Shown here in pieces: positions 1-6,496 of a DNA stretch of 12,343 nucleotides. A program made the position numbers and the translations under genes. The stretch is from positions 1-12,343 of the forward strand of contig JAAXHY010000453.1 of assembly GCA_012270665.1 (NCBI GenBank), written 5' to 3'. Positions within the stretch are counted from its first letter, which is position 1. Every line of letters starts with the position of its first letter. The notes beneath the pieces are model-generated. The model was not told the DNA's origin and did no database searches. It saw only the letters and a program-made list of their open reading frames with translations. Source of the stretch: Dehalococcoidia bacterium. GTDB lineage: Bacteria; Chloroflexota; Dehalococcoidia; SAR202; UBA11138.

Positions 1-100
1 TCTATGCTACAATGACGACATGAAATCATCGCATACACATAAACGATTATTTATGACATAGGCGGGCAGGCTGCGCGAGACTCTCTCCGTAGCTATAACG

Positions 101-186
101 CTGGGAAAACTCTGGGAAACGCTGGACGAAAACCGTCCCAGTTCGACCCAGTGACCCTCCCAGTTAGCGCCCAGTACTTTCCTGGG
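101..186. repeat. Helically phased CTGGGA / CCCAGT repeat cluster
   Basis: CTGGGA occurs at 101 and 112, with a related CTGGAC at 122. CCCAGT, the opposite orientation, occurs at 137, 147, 159 and 170, and CCTGGG closes the tract at 181. Spacings are 10 to 12 bases, close to one DNA turn. The two halves face each other, so the tract can also fold into a laddered imperfect hairpin centred on the AAAAC at about 129-133: CTGGACG pairs with CGTCCCAG (one bulged base), and CTGGG at 112 pairs with CCCAG at 147. It could be a cooperative protein-binding array or an RNA structure; the sequence alone does not decide. Confidence 0.6.
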
Positions 187-332
187 TATATATAAATCGG
201 AATATATGTCACACAGTTCAATAACCATTCGGCTGCCCACTCTGAAAAGGCCCTTTTACTGGACTAACGACGGATGATACGCTCCATATCAATGCGGAAC
301 CTAATCACTCAGGACTAACAACTAATAACTCC

Positions 333-338
333 GAGGAG
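333..338 (+). promoter_or_regulatory. Ribosome binding site of arsM
   Basis: GAGGAG lies six bases before the ATG at 345 and supports that start. Confidence 0.8.
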
Positions 339-344
339 ACCAAG

Positions 345-1130
345 ATGACCCTGCTCGACGAAACCCAGATCAAAGAAGTAGTCCGCGAGAGATACGGCGC
401 GCTTGCCAGGGAGTCCGCCGCCGCGACCGCCGATGACTGCTGCGCCGCCGACTGCTGCGGCGCCGATGGCGAGGCCGACGTCGTGGCCACCTTCTACGAC
501 GCCACATCCACCGACGGCCTGCCCGCCGAGGCGCTCGCCGCCTCCGCCGGATGCGGTAACCCCCACGCCATCGGCACGCTCCGGCCCGGTGAGACCGTCG
601 TGGACTTCGGCAGCGGCGGCGGAATAGACTGCTTCATAGCGGCGAAGGCCGTCGGCGAGACGGGCAGGGTGATCGGCATTGACATGACCGACGACATGAT
701 CCAGCTCGCCAGGAGCAACGCCCGCAAGCTCGGCCTCGGCTACGTAGAATTCCACCTCGCCGAGATGGAGAACACACCCCTCGACGACGACTCCACCGAC
801 GCCATCATCTCCAACTGCGTCATCAACCTCGCGCCGGACAAGGACCTCGTATTCGCCGAGGCGTTCAGGATTCTCAGGCCCGGCGGCCGTCTCATGGTCT
901 CCGACCTAGTCAAGGTCTCCGACATCCCCCAGGAAGAGGCCGAAGACACCGCCAACTGGGTATCATGTCTCGCCGGAACCGAGATGAAGGAAGTGTATCT
1001 TGGGCGCATCCGAGACGCCGGCTTCACCGACATCCAGATCGTCTCCGACGCTCCTTGGAAGTCCGAAGACGACTGGCGCGCCGCCATACACAGCATGAAC
1101 ATAAAGGCATTCAAGCCTGCTGCGAACTGA
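345..1130 (+). CDS. arsM: Arsenite S-adenosylmethionine methyltransferase (ArsM)
   Basis: This 261-residue cytosolic enzyme would methylate trivalent arsenic with S-adenosylmethionine, giving methylated and possibly volatile arsenicals. The N-terminus has the VRERYG segment usual in the family, then two cysteine pairs (C32-C33, C37-C38) and C70 in GCGNP. The SAM-binding motif DFGSGGGID is at 87-95 and the acidic GIDMT strand end at 111-115. The arsenic-binding cysteines are C158 in SNCVINL and C208 in SCLAG; their 50-residue spacing equals that of C174 and C224 in the Cyanidioschyzon enzyme. All expected cysteine positions are therefore present, so it is probably active. The start is fixed by GAGGAG six bases upstream. 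No arsR, arsB/acr3 or arsC gene is next to it, so it seems a stand-alone gene. Convergent with the coiled-coil gene downstream. Confidence 0.92.
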   Translation: MTLLDETQIKEVVRERYGALARESAAATADDCCAADCCGADGEADVVATFYDATSTDGLPAEALAASAGCGNPHAIGTLRPGETVVDFGSGGGIDCFIAAKAVGETGRVIGIDMTDDMIQLARSNARKLGLGYVEFHLAEMENTPLDDDSTDAIISNCVINLAPDKDLVFAEAFRILRPGGRLMVSDLVKVSDIPQEEAEDTANWVSCLAGTEMKEVYLGRIRDAGFTDIQIVSDAPWKSEDDWRAAIHSMNIKAFKPAAN

Positions 1131-1142
1131 GGCCCATCCGCC

Positions 1143-1162
1143 ATTCCCGCCAAAGCGGAAAT
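1143..1162. repeat. REP-like palindrome (degenerate)
   Basis: ATTCCCGC (1143-1150) and GCGGAAAT (1155-1162) form an 8-base inverted repeat with one mismatch around CAAA. It resembles the widespread extragenic palindrome of the type ATTCCCGCGAAAGCGGGAAT, whose read-through gives the familiar HSRxSGNP peptide; that peptide appears here in frame +2 as HSRQSGNP. No second copy is seen in the window. Confidence 0.6.
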
Positions 1163-1206
1163 CCGGACTGCCATCGAATTCGCGGCCGGAACGCCTTTAC
1201 AGAACG

Positions 1207-1244
1207 CCGCTGCCTTCGCCCGCATTCGGGGCTTCGGGCAGCGG
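1207..1244. terminator. Hairpin downstream of arsM
   Basis: CCGCTGCC (1207-1214) pairs perfectly with GGCAGCGG (1237-1244). Inside it, CCCG (1219-1222) pairs with CGGG (1227-1230) over a CATT loop. No T-rich tail follows on either strand, so factor-independent termination is uncertain; it may act as a transcript-end stabiliser. Confidence 0.45.
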
Positions 1245-1257
1245 CCTGTTGACTAAG

Positions 1258-1284
1258 CCCCCTCTCTACCGTCCGGAGAGGGGG
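1258..1284. terminator. Hairpin between convergent genes
   Basis: CCCCCTCTC (1258-1266) pairs perfectly with GAGAGGGGG (1276-1284) around a 9-base loop. It sits 12 bases past the stop of the minus-strand coiled-coil gene and also downstream of arsM, so it may serve both transcripts. There is no T-tract, so it is not a classical intrinsic terminator. Confidence 0.5.
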
Positions 1285-1296
1285 AAGTGGGACACC

Positions 1297-1905
1297 CTAC
1301 TGGATGTTGACCCCTACGTTGCTGTAGTCGTTATGATTGTTGTGCGGGATAGGGGAATCTAGGCTGGGCTTCAACGTATCAATGCCCCTGCGAATCTGCC
1401 CCAGCACCTCCGAAAGCTGCTCCTCGAGGCTGAAGAGCACCTCCCTCGAATACTGGTCCGCGCCGTCCCGTCGGCTCGCCGCGATGTCCTCCGCCTCCGA
1501 AACGATCGCGTACGCCTTGCGCTGCGCGTCATGCACGATCTCCTCGGAGTTCGCCATCGCCTCGTCCCGGATCTTCACGCCCCGAGCCTCCGCCGCCTTC
1601 AGCACCTCCGACTCGGACACCTTCTCCTGGTGCTCCCGCGTCGCCGCCGCGATATGAGACGCGACCTCATCTTCCACCGTGGACCTCACCCGCTGCGCCT
1701 CCAGGTACGCCTGGTTGAGGATGCTGTCCTTCTGGCGAAGCACTTCTCTAGCCTCCTGGACGTCCGCGGGCATCGCCATCTGGAGGTTGTTTATCACGCT
1801 GGTGAACATATCCGCGTCCACCATCACCTTGCGTCCGAATCCCGGTACGCGGCTGCTGCTGGCGTATAGCTTCTGCAACTCCTGTAGTGCTTGTTCGAAA
1901 TCCAC
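1297..1905 (-). CDS. Coiled-coil protein, DivIVA / F0 b-subunit-like
   Basis: This 202-residue soluble protein has no signal peptide or membrane segment. A short N-terminal part (residues 1-47) contains the RVPGFGRKVMVD stretch and a helix ending in AMPADVQ. It leads into a long charged helix at about 48-178, rich in Ala, Glu, Arg and Gln with heptad-like spacing. The tail after 180 is Asn-rich and disordered. Such proteins are often labelled DivIVA-like or F-type ATPase subunit b-like, but it lacks the b-subunit membrane anchor and sits in no ATP synthase cluster. A structural or cell-division scaffold is possible; the function is unknown. The start is GTG, with AAGGAGG about eight bases upstream. 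Last gene of the rsmD-coaD operon, 55 bases after coaD. Confidence 0.7.
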   Translation of the reverse strand: MDFEQALQELQKLYASSSRVPGFGRKVMVDADMFTSVINNLQMAMPADVQEAREVLRQKDSILNQAYLEAQRVRSTVEDEVASHIAAATREHQEKVSESEVLKAAEARGVKIRDEAMANSEEIVHDAQRKAYAIVSEAEDIAASRRDGADQYSREVLFSLEEQLSEVLGQIRRGIDTLKPSLDSPIPHNNHNDYSNVGVNIQ

Positions 1906-1912
1906 CCTTGTC

Positions 1913-1919
1913 CCTCCTT
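1913..1919 (-). promoter_or_regulatory. Ribosome binding site deciding a GTG start
   Basis: On the minus strand AAGGAGG precedes the GTG at 1905 by about eight bases. It is one of the strongest such sites in the window and supports the non-ATG start of the coiled-coil gene. Confidence 0.75.
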
Positions 1920-1960
1920 TTTGATCAGAATTGTTGGTGTCTGATTAGTCCGGGTTTAGT

Positions 1961-2443
1961 CTAGTTACTCAGTTTGCGCGCCAGCGCTTCCACGATATGG
2001 GGCGGCGCCAGAGCCGATATATCCGCGCCCAGAGACGCGACCTCCTTGATTCTGCTCGAATACACGAACTGGTAGTCCAGCGAGCTCATGATGCAAACAA
2101 CATCTATGTCCGGCGCCACGTGTCTCCACATTAGCGCCATCTCGAACTCCGTTTCGAAATCAAATCCTGCCCTCAGCCCCCGGACGATGAACTGCGCCCC
2201 TTTATCTCGCGCCACCGTCGGGGCCAGCCCCGTGAACTGCGCCACGCTGATATTCGGCACGTCCTTCACCGCTTCGGCGAACAACCCCACACGCTCCTCC
2301 GTCGAAAACATCAGCCTCTTCGTCGGCGGAGACTTATAGACGGCAATAACCAACTCGTCGAAGACCTTCGCCGCCCGCCTCGCAATATCAATATGTCCAT
2401 TGTGAGCGGGATCGAAACTCCCCGGATATATCGCTTTAGCCAT
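1961..2443 (-). CDS. coaD: Phosphopantetheine adenylyltransferase (CoaD)
   Basis: CoaD transfers AMP from ATP to 4'-phosphopantetheine, giving dephospho-CoA, the penultimate step of coenzyme A synthesis. At 160 residues it has the usual length. The N-terminus YPGSFDP (6-12) followed by HNGH (14-17) is the nucleotidyltransferase HxGH signature that binds ATP. The substrate-binding VRGLRAGFDFETE is at 88-100, and YSSRIKEVASLGAD near 128-141 corresponds to the C-terminal signature (more usually SSS/T-x-V/I-R/K-E-V-A). The ATG overlaps the end of rsmD by eight bases (ATGGCTAA), and GGAG lies a few bases before it inside rsmD, so the two are likely translationally coupled. An rsmD-coaD pair is common in bacteria. 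Confidence 0.96.
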   Translation of the reverse strand: MAKAIYPGSFDPAHNGHIDIARRAAKVFDELVIAVYKSPPTKRLMFSTEERVGLFAEAVKDVPNISVAQFTGLAPTVARDKGAQFIVRGLRAGFDFETEFEMALMWRHVAPDIDVVCIMSSLDYQFVYSSRIKEVASLGADISALAPPHIVEALARKLSN

Positions 2444-2999
2444 TCACATCTCCGGCCGCTAGAATCGTTATTCCCGTGTCTCCATACGTCCTGGAAGCTC
2501 TCAGAGAGAATCTCCCGAACGCATACTCTTCTTCGTCATCCGACCTGTGTTCCAATACCATCAGCCCACCCGCATTCAGCAGAAGCGGTGACTGGAACGC
2601 TTTTACTAAGTCCACCAACTCGCCGGAGTCGTAGGGCGGGTCGGCCATCACCAGGTCGTACCTTCCGGGCAGAGACTCCACAGTTCTGAGAACCGCTCCC
2701 CGGTGCACCTCGGCCTGAGAGTCCAGTCCCAGCAGTCCGAGATGCTCCCGGATAGCCGAACAGAGCCTCCCGCTCCTCTCCACGAAACTCACCCACGCCG
2801 CGCCTCTGCTCAAGGCTTCCAGTCCCAGCGCTCCGGTGCCCGCGTAGAGGTCCGCTACTCTCTTTCCTTCTACCGCCTCCGCCCCGATTATCGAGAACAG
2901 CGCCGCCCGTACCCGTTCCGACGTGGGCCTCAGCCCACTGACCGGCGGCGTCCTGAGTGTGCGTCCCCTATGGATGCCGCCGCTTATGCGAGTCGTCAC
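2436..2999 (-). CDS. rsmD: 16S rRNA (guanine(966)-N(2))-methyltransferase RsmD
   Basis: RsmD methylates guanine 966 of 16S rRNA in the small ribosomal subunit using S-adenosylmethionine. The 187-residue protein has the expected domain order: RISGGIHRGRTL (4-15) and the RPTSERVRAALF segment (24-35) at the N-terminus, SAM motif DLYAGTGALGLEALSRGA (50-67), and catalytic DPPY (120-123), with VLEH at 148-151. The start is GTG at 2999. It is preferred because family members begin just before the R-I-x-G-G strand, although the upstream AGAAGA is only a modest ribosome binding site. First gene of the minus-strand operon, divergent from ppk2. Confidence 0.95.
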   Translation of the reverse strand: MTTRISGGIHRGRTLRTPPVSGLRPTSERVRAALFSIIGAEAVEGKRVADLYAGTGALGLEALSRGAAWVSFVERSGRLCSAIREHLGLLGLDSQAEVHRGAVLRTVESLPGRYDLVMADPPYDSGELVDLVKAFQSPLLLNAGGLMVLEHRSDDEEEYAFGRFSLRASRTYGDTGITILAAGDVNG

Positions 3000-3147
3000 G
3001 TCTTCTGGTTCAAGTTATTCAATTCTTAATTCCCCAAGTCTCAGGATGCTAGCATGGCGATTCATAGGTCGAAAGGTGAATTGTGACCTTTTTGAGAATA
3101 ATTTCTTACTTGTACGAATCACTCGTTTGGAAGCGTCAAATTTCTGG

Positions 3148-3177
3148 TGGGTATCCGGTGTAGTATGACAATACCCA
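3148..3177. promoter_or_regulatory. Inverted repeat, possible operator or hairpin
   Basis: Perfect 7-base arms TGGGTAT and ATACCCA are separated by 16 bases in the rsmD/ppk2 intergenic region. It could be an operator for a dimeric regulator or a hairpin in a leader transcript. No family can be named. Confidence 0.3.
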
Positions 3178-3318
3178 GCGCCTTGCTTCGTGTCCTTCGT
3201 AGATAGAACCGGGTGCGCCGCTGCCCATCACTTTTGTGGGCTTTCTACTCACTTTGGCAAATTGCATTCCATCCCTCCCTGTAATAACATGGTCGGAAGG
3301 TGACATAACCAACATCTG

Positions 3319-3328
3319 ACGAGGGAGG
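3319..3328 (+). promoter_or_regulatory. Ribosome binding site of ppk2
   Basis: GAGGGAGG lies seven bases before the ATG at 3336 and fixes the start. Confidence 0.75.
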
Positions 3329-3335
3329 CGCTGCT

Positions 3336-4286
3336 ATGGCCGAAGAATCACGCGTTTCCGGGGAGTATACCGCCGCTGCGAAAGTGTCCTTGAACGGCGA
3401 GACCTTCGATCTCCAGGATGAAGAACTCGCCATCTCCGAGGCCGTGCCCGTGGAAGATCCTCCTCACATCGGCGCCGAGAATCGAATCAGGTACTTCCGC
3501 GAAAACTTGTACCCCTACCCCCACAAGATGAGCAACAAAGAGTACAACGCCCAGAAATTGCCCCTTCAGGTCGAGCTCGTCAAGCTCCAGAACTGGATCA
3601 GAGAAGTTGGGGAGAGGCTGATAATCCTGTTCGAGGGACGGGATGCCGCGGGGAAGGGCGGCACGATACGCAGGTTCATGGAGCACTGGAACCCGCGTGG
3701 AGCGCGTGTCGTCGCGCTCGACAAACCCTCCAATGTCGAGCAGGGCCAGTGGTACTTCCAGCGATACATAAGCCATTTCCCATCGGGAGGGGAGATCGCG
3801 CTGTTCGACCGCTCCTGGTACAACCGCGCGGGCGTTGAGCGGGTGATGGGCTTCTCATCCGAGAAAGACTATCGGCTGTTCATACAGCAGGCCCCGATCC
3901 TCGAGAAGATGATAGTGGACAGCGGAATCCACATCATCAAGCTCTACTTCTCCGTCAGCCGCCATGAGCAGCTACGACGATTCCAGCAGCGCGCGAACGA
4001 CCCGCTCAAGCAGTGGAAGGTGAGCGCCGTGGACATCCAGTCCATAGATAAATGGGAGGAGTACACGGAGGCGAAGGAAGCCATGTTCCTGCTCACCCAT
4101 ACCGACAGCGCGCCGTGGACGATCATAAAGTCGGATGACAAGAAGCGAGCGCGCATAAACGCCATGCGCCACGTTCTGCACGTACTCGACTACGAAGGCA
4201 AAGACTTGTCGGTGGCGCAGCTCCCCGACCCCTCGATTGTCGCTTCCTCGCTCGACATCTACACTGCCGGAGCCCCGCCAAGATAG
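3336..4286 (+). CDS. ppk2: Polyphosphate kinase 2 family protein
   Basis: PPK2 enzymes move phosphate between polyphosphate and nucleotides, commonly making GTP or ATP from the diphosphates at the expense of polyphosphate. This 316-residue soluble protein has the Walker A motif GRDAAGKGG (101-109), Walker B LFDRSWYNR (156-164) and the lid region beginning at VMGFSSEKDY (170-179). The ELVKLQNWI helix (80-88) before the P-loop is typical. The AGKGG form, rather than the AGKDG seen in class III, points to the class I or II group that acts on nucleoside diphosphates; the exact nucleotide cannot be read from sequence. The first ~48 residues are an acidic, probably flexible extension. Single gene; a possible terminator follows within 14 bases. 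Confidence 0.93.
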   Translation: MAEESRVSGEYTAAAKVSLNGETFDLQDEELAISEAVPVEDPPHIGAENRIRYFRENLYPYPHKMSNKEYNAQKLPLQVELVKLQNWIREVGERLIILFEGRDAAGKGGTIRRFMEHWNPRGARVVALDKPSNVEQGQWYFQRYISHFPSGGEIALFDRSWYNRAGVERVMGFSSEKDYRLFIQQAPILEKMIVDSGIHIIKLYFSVSRHEQLRRFQQRANDPLKQWKVSAVDIQSIDKWEEYTEAKEAMFLLTHTDSAPWTIIKSDDKKRARINAMRHVLHVLDYEGKDLSVAQLPDPSIVASSLDIYTAGAPPR

Positions 4287-4299
4287 CGGCGAACTTCGC

Positions 4300-4338
4300 G
4301 GGCGTTGGTCGAATGACTGAGCGACGCCCTGTGTTGTT
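4300..4338 (+). terminator. Possible terminator of ppk2
   Basis: GGGCGT (4300-4305) pairs with ACGCCC (4324-4329), enclosing a smaller GTC/GAC pairing (4308-4310, 4315-4317). The right arm is followed by TGTGTTGTTT, a T-rich tail. The loop is long, so the call is moderate. It lies in the 52-base gap between convergent genes. Confidence 0.45.
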
Positions 4339-5043
4339 TCACAGGATTCGTCCGCTCTCCGTATCCAGAACCAGTACCTTCTGCTGAACGTCGAGCCCGA
4401 GACAGTCCCGCGTGCGCGCCATAGCGTCCAGCGCCCGCTCGCGGCTTCCCCATCCCGCGTCGAGCATTATGTCGAGCAATTCTCGCCCCAGCGCGGTCGC
4501 TTCGGGCGCTCGCTCCGCATATATGGTTTCGATTGGCGTCCATAGACGGTGCGGGAGTTCCATGTGAAGAAGGCAATACCGGATGGCCCAGGTGAAGTGC
4601 CAGGGTGTGCCGTACTCCGGGACTGGCGCCGAACTCAGGCCGCCCCTCGCTCCCTCCGCCATCCTGTCCAGTATGAAGTCGTGCCTGAACCCGAACGGCT
4701 CCAGTATCGCCTCCAGGGAAGGGTGCAGAACCATCTCCTCGAGATCCTCGCCCACTCGCGCCTCCGCTGAATCGGGCGGGTATCCCATGCCGCGCATCGT
4801 CTTGGGATACTTACGGGATACCATGATCTGGTGTGTGAGTTCATGCGCCACATGATAGGCGAGATCGTCGTCCGGCAGGGACATCCATCTCGGCTCGTAA
4901 GGCGCTATCGCGTCCGCGCCCTGGTCGCCGAACACCGTACTGAGGCCCATCTCTATCTCATCCGCGCTCACCGCTATTTCGGGAGAGAACTCATCCCAGA
5001 ATCTGGAGAACGGGTCGGCCAGTTCGCGTCCAAGGACTTTCAT
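4339..5043 (-). CDS. Putative HELTH-motif zinc metallopeptidase, family unknown
   Basis: I do not recognise this 234-residue protein. It carries H67-E-L-T-H71 in the context AYHVAHELTHQIM, which fits the HExxH zinc site of metallopeptidases. An acidic patch with E99, E102 and E103 about 28-32 residues later (GEDLEEMVLHP) could supply the third, gluzincin-like zinc ligand. There is no signal peptide or membrane segment, so it is probably cytosolic. The C-terminal half has several Trp, His and Tyr residues (WHFTWAIRYCLLHMELPHRLW, in part, at 148-168). Its ATG overlaps the stop of the upstream MFS gene as ATGA, so the two are likely co-translated. Peptidase activity is inferred only from the motif; a non-peptidase zinc protein is equally possible. 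Confidence 0.6.
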   Translation of the reverse strand: MKVLGRELADPFSRFWDEFSPEIAVSADEIEMGLSTVFGDQGADAIAPYEPRWMSLPDDDLAYHVAHELTHQIMVSRKYPKTMRGMGYPPDSAEARVGEDLEEMVLHPSLEAILEPFGFRHDFILDRMAEGARGGLSSAPVPEYGTPWHFTWAIRYCLLHMELPHRLWTPIETIYAERAPEATALGRELLDIMLDAGWGSRERALDAMARTRDCLGLDVQQKVLVLDTESGRIL

Positions 5044-6353
5044 GCCCGCTCACTTCCCACAGTCTGAACCGCGGGTGTTTCACTGAGTTCCGGTTTCTTC
5101 ACCGTCAACATCAGCGCCGCGCCCATGAACGCCAGAATGGCGAAGGTGAGGAATGGAACGAAGTACGACTCTTGGAGGTCGTACATGAATCCCGCGAACA
5201 GGGGCGCGAATATCATGAGAATGTTGTTCGGCACCTGCGATATTCCCATTATCGTGGCGAAGGCTTTCCTCCCGAAGTACTCGCCCCTGATTGCCGTCAG
5301 AAGCGGTATTCTGCCACCGAACCCTATTCCGTACAGGATGGCGAAAATGAATGCGAGTGTCGCTGTCTCTGCGAACGCGATGACCAGGATCCCCGCAGCC
5401 TGAAACATCAGGAACACAAAGGTTACGAACGATTTTGAGAACTTGTCTGCGACGTAGCCCGCGACGAATTGCGAGGGCAGAGCCACGAGTGTATAGACAA
5501 TAGGGATAACCGCCGCCCCGCTCAACGAAAATCCCATATCAGTCAGCTTGGGCGCCAGATGGAGCGCGAGTGTTACTATCGAGATACTCGAAGACAGGTG
5601 TACGATGGTCAAAGCCCAGAACGCTCGGGTTCTTAGAGCCTGCATGGCGGTAAACTCCGGCTCGTTATCGTCATCCGCCTCGTCTCGAGTGCTTCGATTT
5701 GCGCTGGCCCCCGAATCGCCGTCCGGCTGAAGGCCCATGTCCTCAGGCCTGTTGCGGACCGCCTTTGCTACCGGCCCTATTATCACGAGCAGAAACACAC
5801 CGATCACGAAAGTCGTCCATCGGAATCCGTAGTTGTCTATGCCGAAGGCCAGCGGCCACACCATGAACGCGCCGATGTGTACCCCGGACATGGCCGTGGC
5901 TATCGCCAGAGAGCGCTGCCGGATGAACCAGTTGTTGACCATGCTTATCATCGCCAGCCAGCCGCCAAGCCCTGACCCGAGAGTTATCAGCATGAATACC
6001 GCGTAGAATTGCCAAAGGCTGTTGACCTGAGAAAACAGAATGAAGCCGATACCCATGATTACGTAGCCAATGAGTATCATGCGCCGGTTTCCCAGGCGGT
6101 CTATCAACCACCCTTCGATCGGTCCCAGGACCGCCCCCTCGGCGCGGGCCAGCGCAAAAGCTCCGGACATTTGAGTGCGGGTCCATCCGAACTTCCGCTC
6201 GAATGCTACTAGGAAAGTGCCCAGACCCTGGAAGACCGCTAGCGCCATCAGCGCCAGCATGAATGCCGTTAGGGCTACCAGTTTCCAGCCGTAAAACGTG
6301 TTTCTGAAAACGGGAATCGGGTTGAGGTCGGTTACTTGGCTAAGGTTTCTCAC
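5040..6353 (-). CDS. MFS transporter, OFA / monocarboxylate-porter-like
   Basis: This 437-residue inner-membrane protein has about twelve hydrophobic segments in two six-helix halves. They are joined by a charged cytosolic loop at about 198-236 that includes RPEDMGLQPDGD and an acidic DEADDDNEPE run. GPIEGWLIDRLGNRR (77-91) is the MFS motif A between helices 2 and 3, with a weaker counterpart GYVADKFSK (299-307) in the second half. The RPEDMGL loop is common among oxalate/formate and monocarboxylate-type MFS members, so a small organic anion is a reasonable but unproven substrate. The start is GTG at 6353, because the next ATG (residue 32) would cut the first helix; the ribosome binding site is weak. 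Its stop overlaps the start of the downstream HELTH gene. Confidence 0.88.
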   Translation of the reverse strand: MRNLSQVTDLNPIPVFRNTFYGWKLVALTAFMLALMALAVFQGLGTFLVAFERKFGWTRTQMSGAFALARAEGAVLGPIEGWLIDRLGNRRMILIGYVIMGIGFILFSQVNSLWQFYAVFMLITLGSGLGGWLAMISMVNNWFIRQRSLAIATAMSGVHIGAFMVWPLAFGIDNYGFRWTTFVIGVFLLVIIGPVAKAVRNRPEDMGLQPDGDSGASANRSTRDEADDDNEPEFTAMQALRTRAFWALTIVHLSSSISIVTLALHLAPKLTDMGFSLSGAAVIPIVYTLVALPSQFVAGYVADKFSKSFVTFVFLMFQAAGILVIAFAETATLAFIFAILYGIGFGGRIPLLTAIRGEYFGRKAFATIMGISQVPNNILMIFAPLFAGFMYDLQESYFVPFLTFAILAFMGAALMLTVKKPELSETPAVQTVGSERA

Positions 6354-6496
6354 GCCGAGAAGTCTAGCAGACTCGCGCAGCCGCGCGGCAGGGGATCCTC
6401 ACCGACGTCGGGCGCGTTTCACTGCCTGATCCATGAGTCTGAATGCGGAGATGATCCGCTCTTGGCGGCGCTGTCCCGATGCCGGGTTGCGTTGAA
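6354..6496. other. Spacer between Lon-like protease and MFS genes
   Basis: No gene is seen. Small hairpins GCGGA/TCCGC (6445-6459) and CCCG/CGGG (6475-6486) are present, but they are too short to call as terminators. A separate promoter for the MFS gene could lie here. Confidence 0.4.

Larger units (their letters stand above)
1..344. other. Gene-free leader upstream of arsM
   Basis: No convincing gene is visible here. A 77-codon open frame on the minus strand (7-240) exists, but it resembles no family I know, has no good ribosome binding site and is largely built from the repeat tract. The stretch looks more AT-rich than the genes that follow. It holds a cluster of CCCAGT and CTGGGA repeats at 101-186, then ATATAT arms at 188-193 and 202-207 flanking eight bases. 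A possible but weak promoter for arsM is TTTACT at about 257 with TACGCT 17 bases later; both boxes are poor matches. Confidence 0.6.
3000..3335. other. Divergent intergenic region, rsmD / ppk2
   Basis: No gene is supported in these 336 bases, which look more AT-rich than their surroundings and must hold the promoters of both divergent genes. Two inverted repeats stand out: AAAGGT (3072-3077) with ACCTTT (3086-3091), followed by further Ts, and TGGGTAT (3148-3154) with ATACCCA (3171-3177). For ppk2, TTGGCA near 3255 is a good -35 box, but the nearest good -10 (TAATAA) is about 22 bases away, so I do not assign a promoter. Confidence 0.55.

Noticed and set aside
188..207. ATATAT-N8-ATATAT symmetric repeat
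   Set aside because: Alternating AT runs are self-complementary by nature, so the symmetry carries little information.
7..240. 77-codon minus-strand frame before arsM
   Set aside because: No recognisable motif or ribosome binding site; much of it is the CCCAGT/CTGGGA repeat tract read as protein.
315..755. 146-codon frame antisense to arsM
   Set aside because: Shadow of the strongly supported arsM frame, with low-complexity Gly/Ala/Val composition.
1297..1905. ATP synthase subunit b
   Set aside because: No N-terminal membrane helix and no ATP synthase genes nearby.
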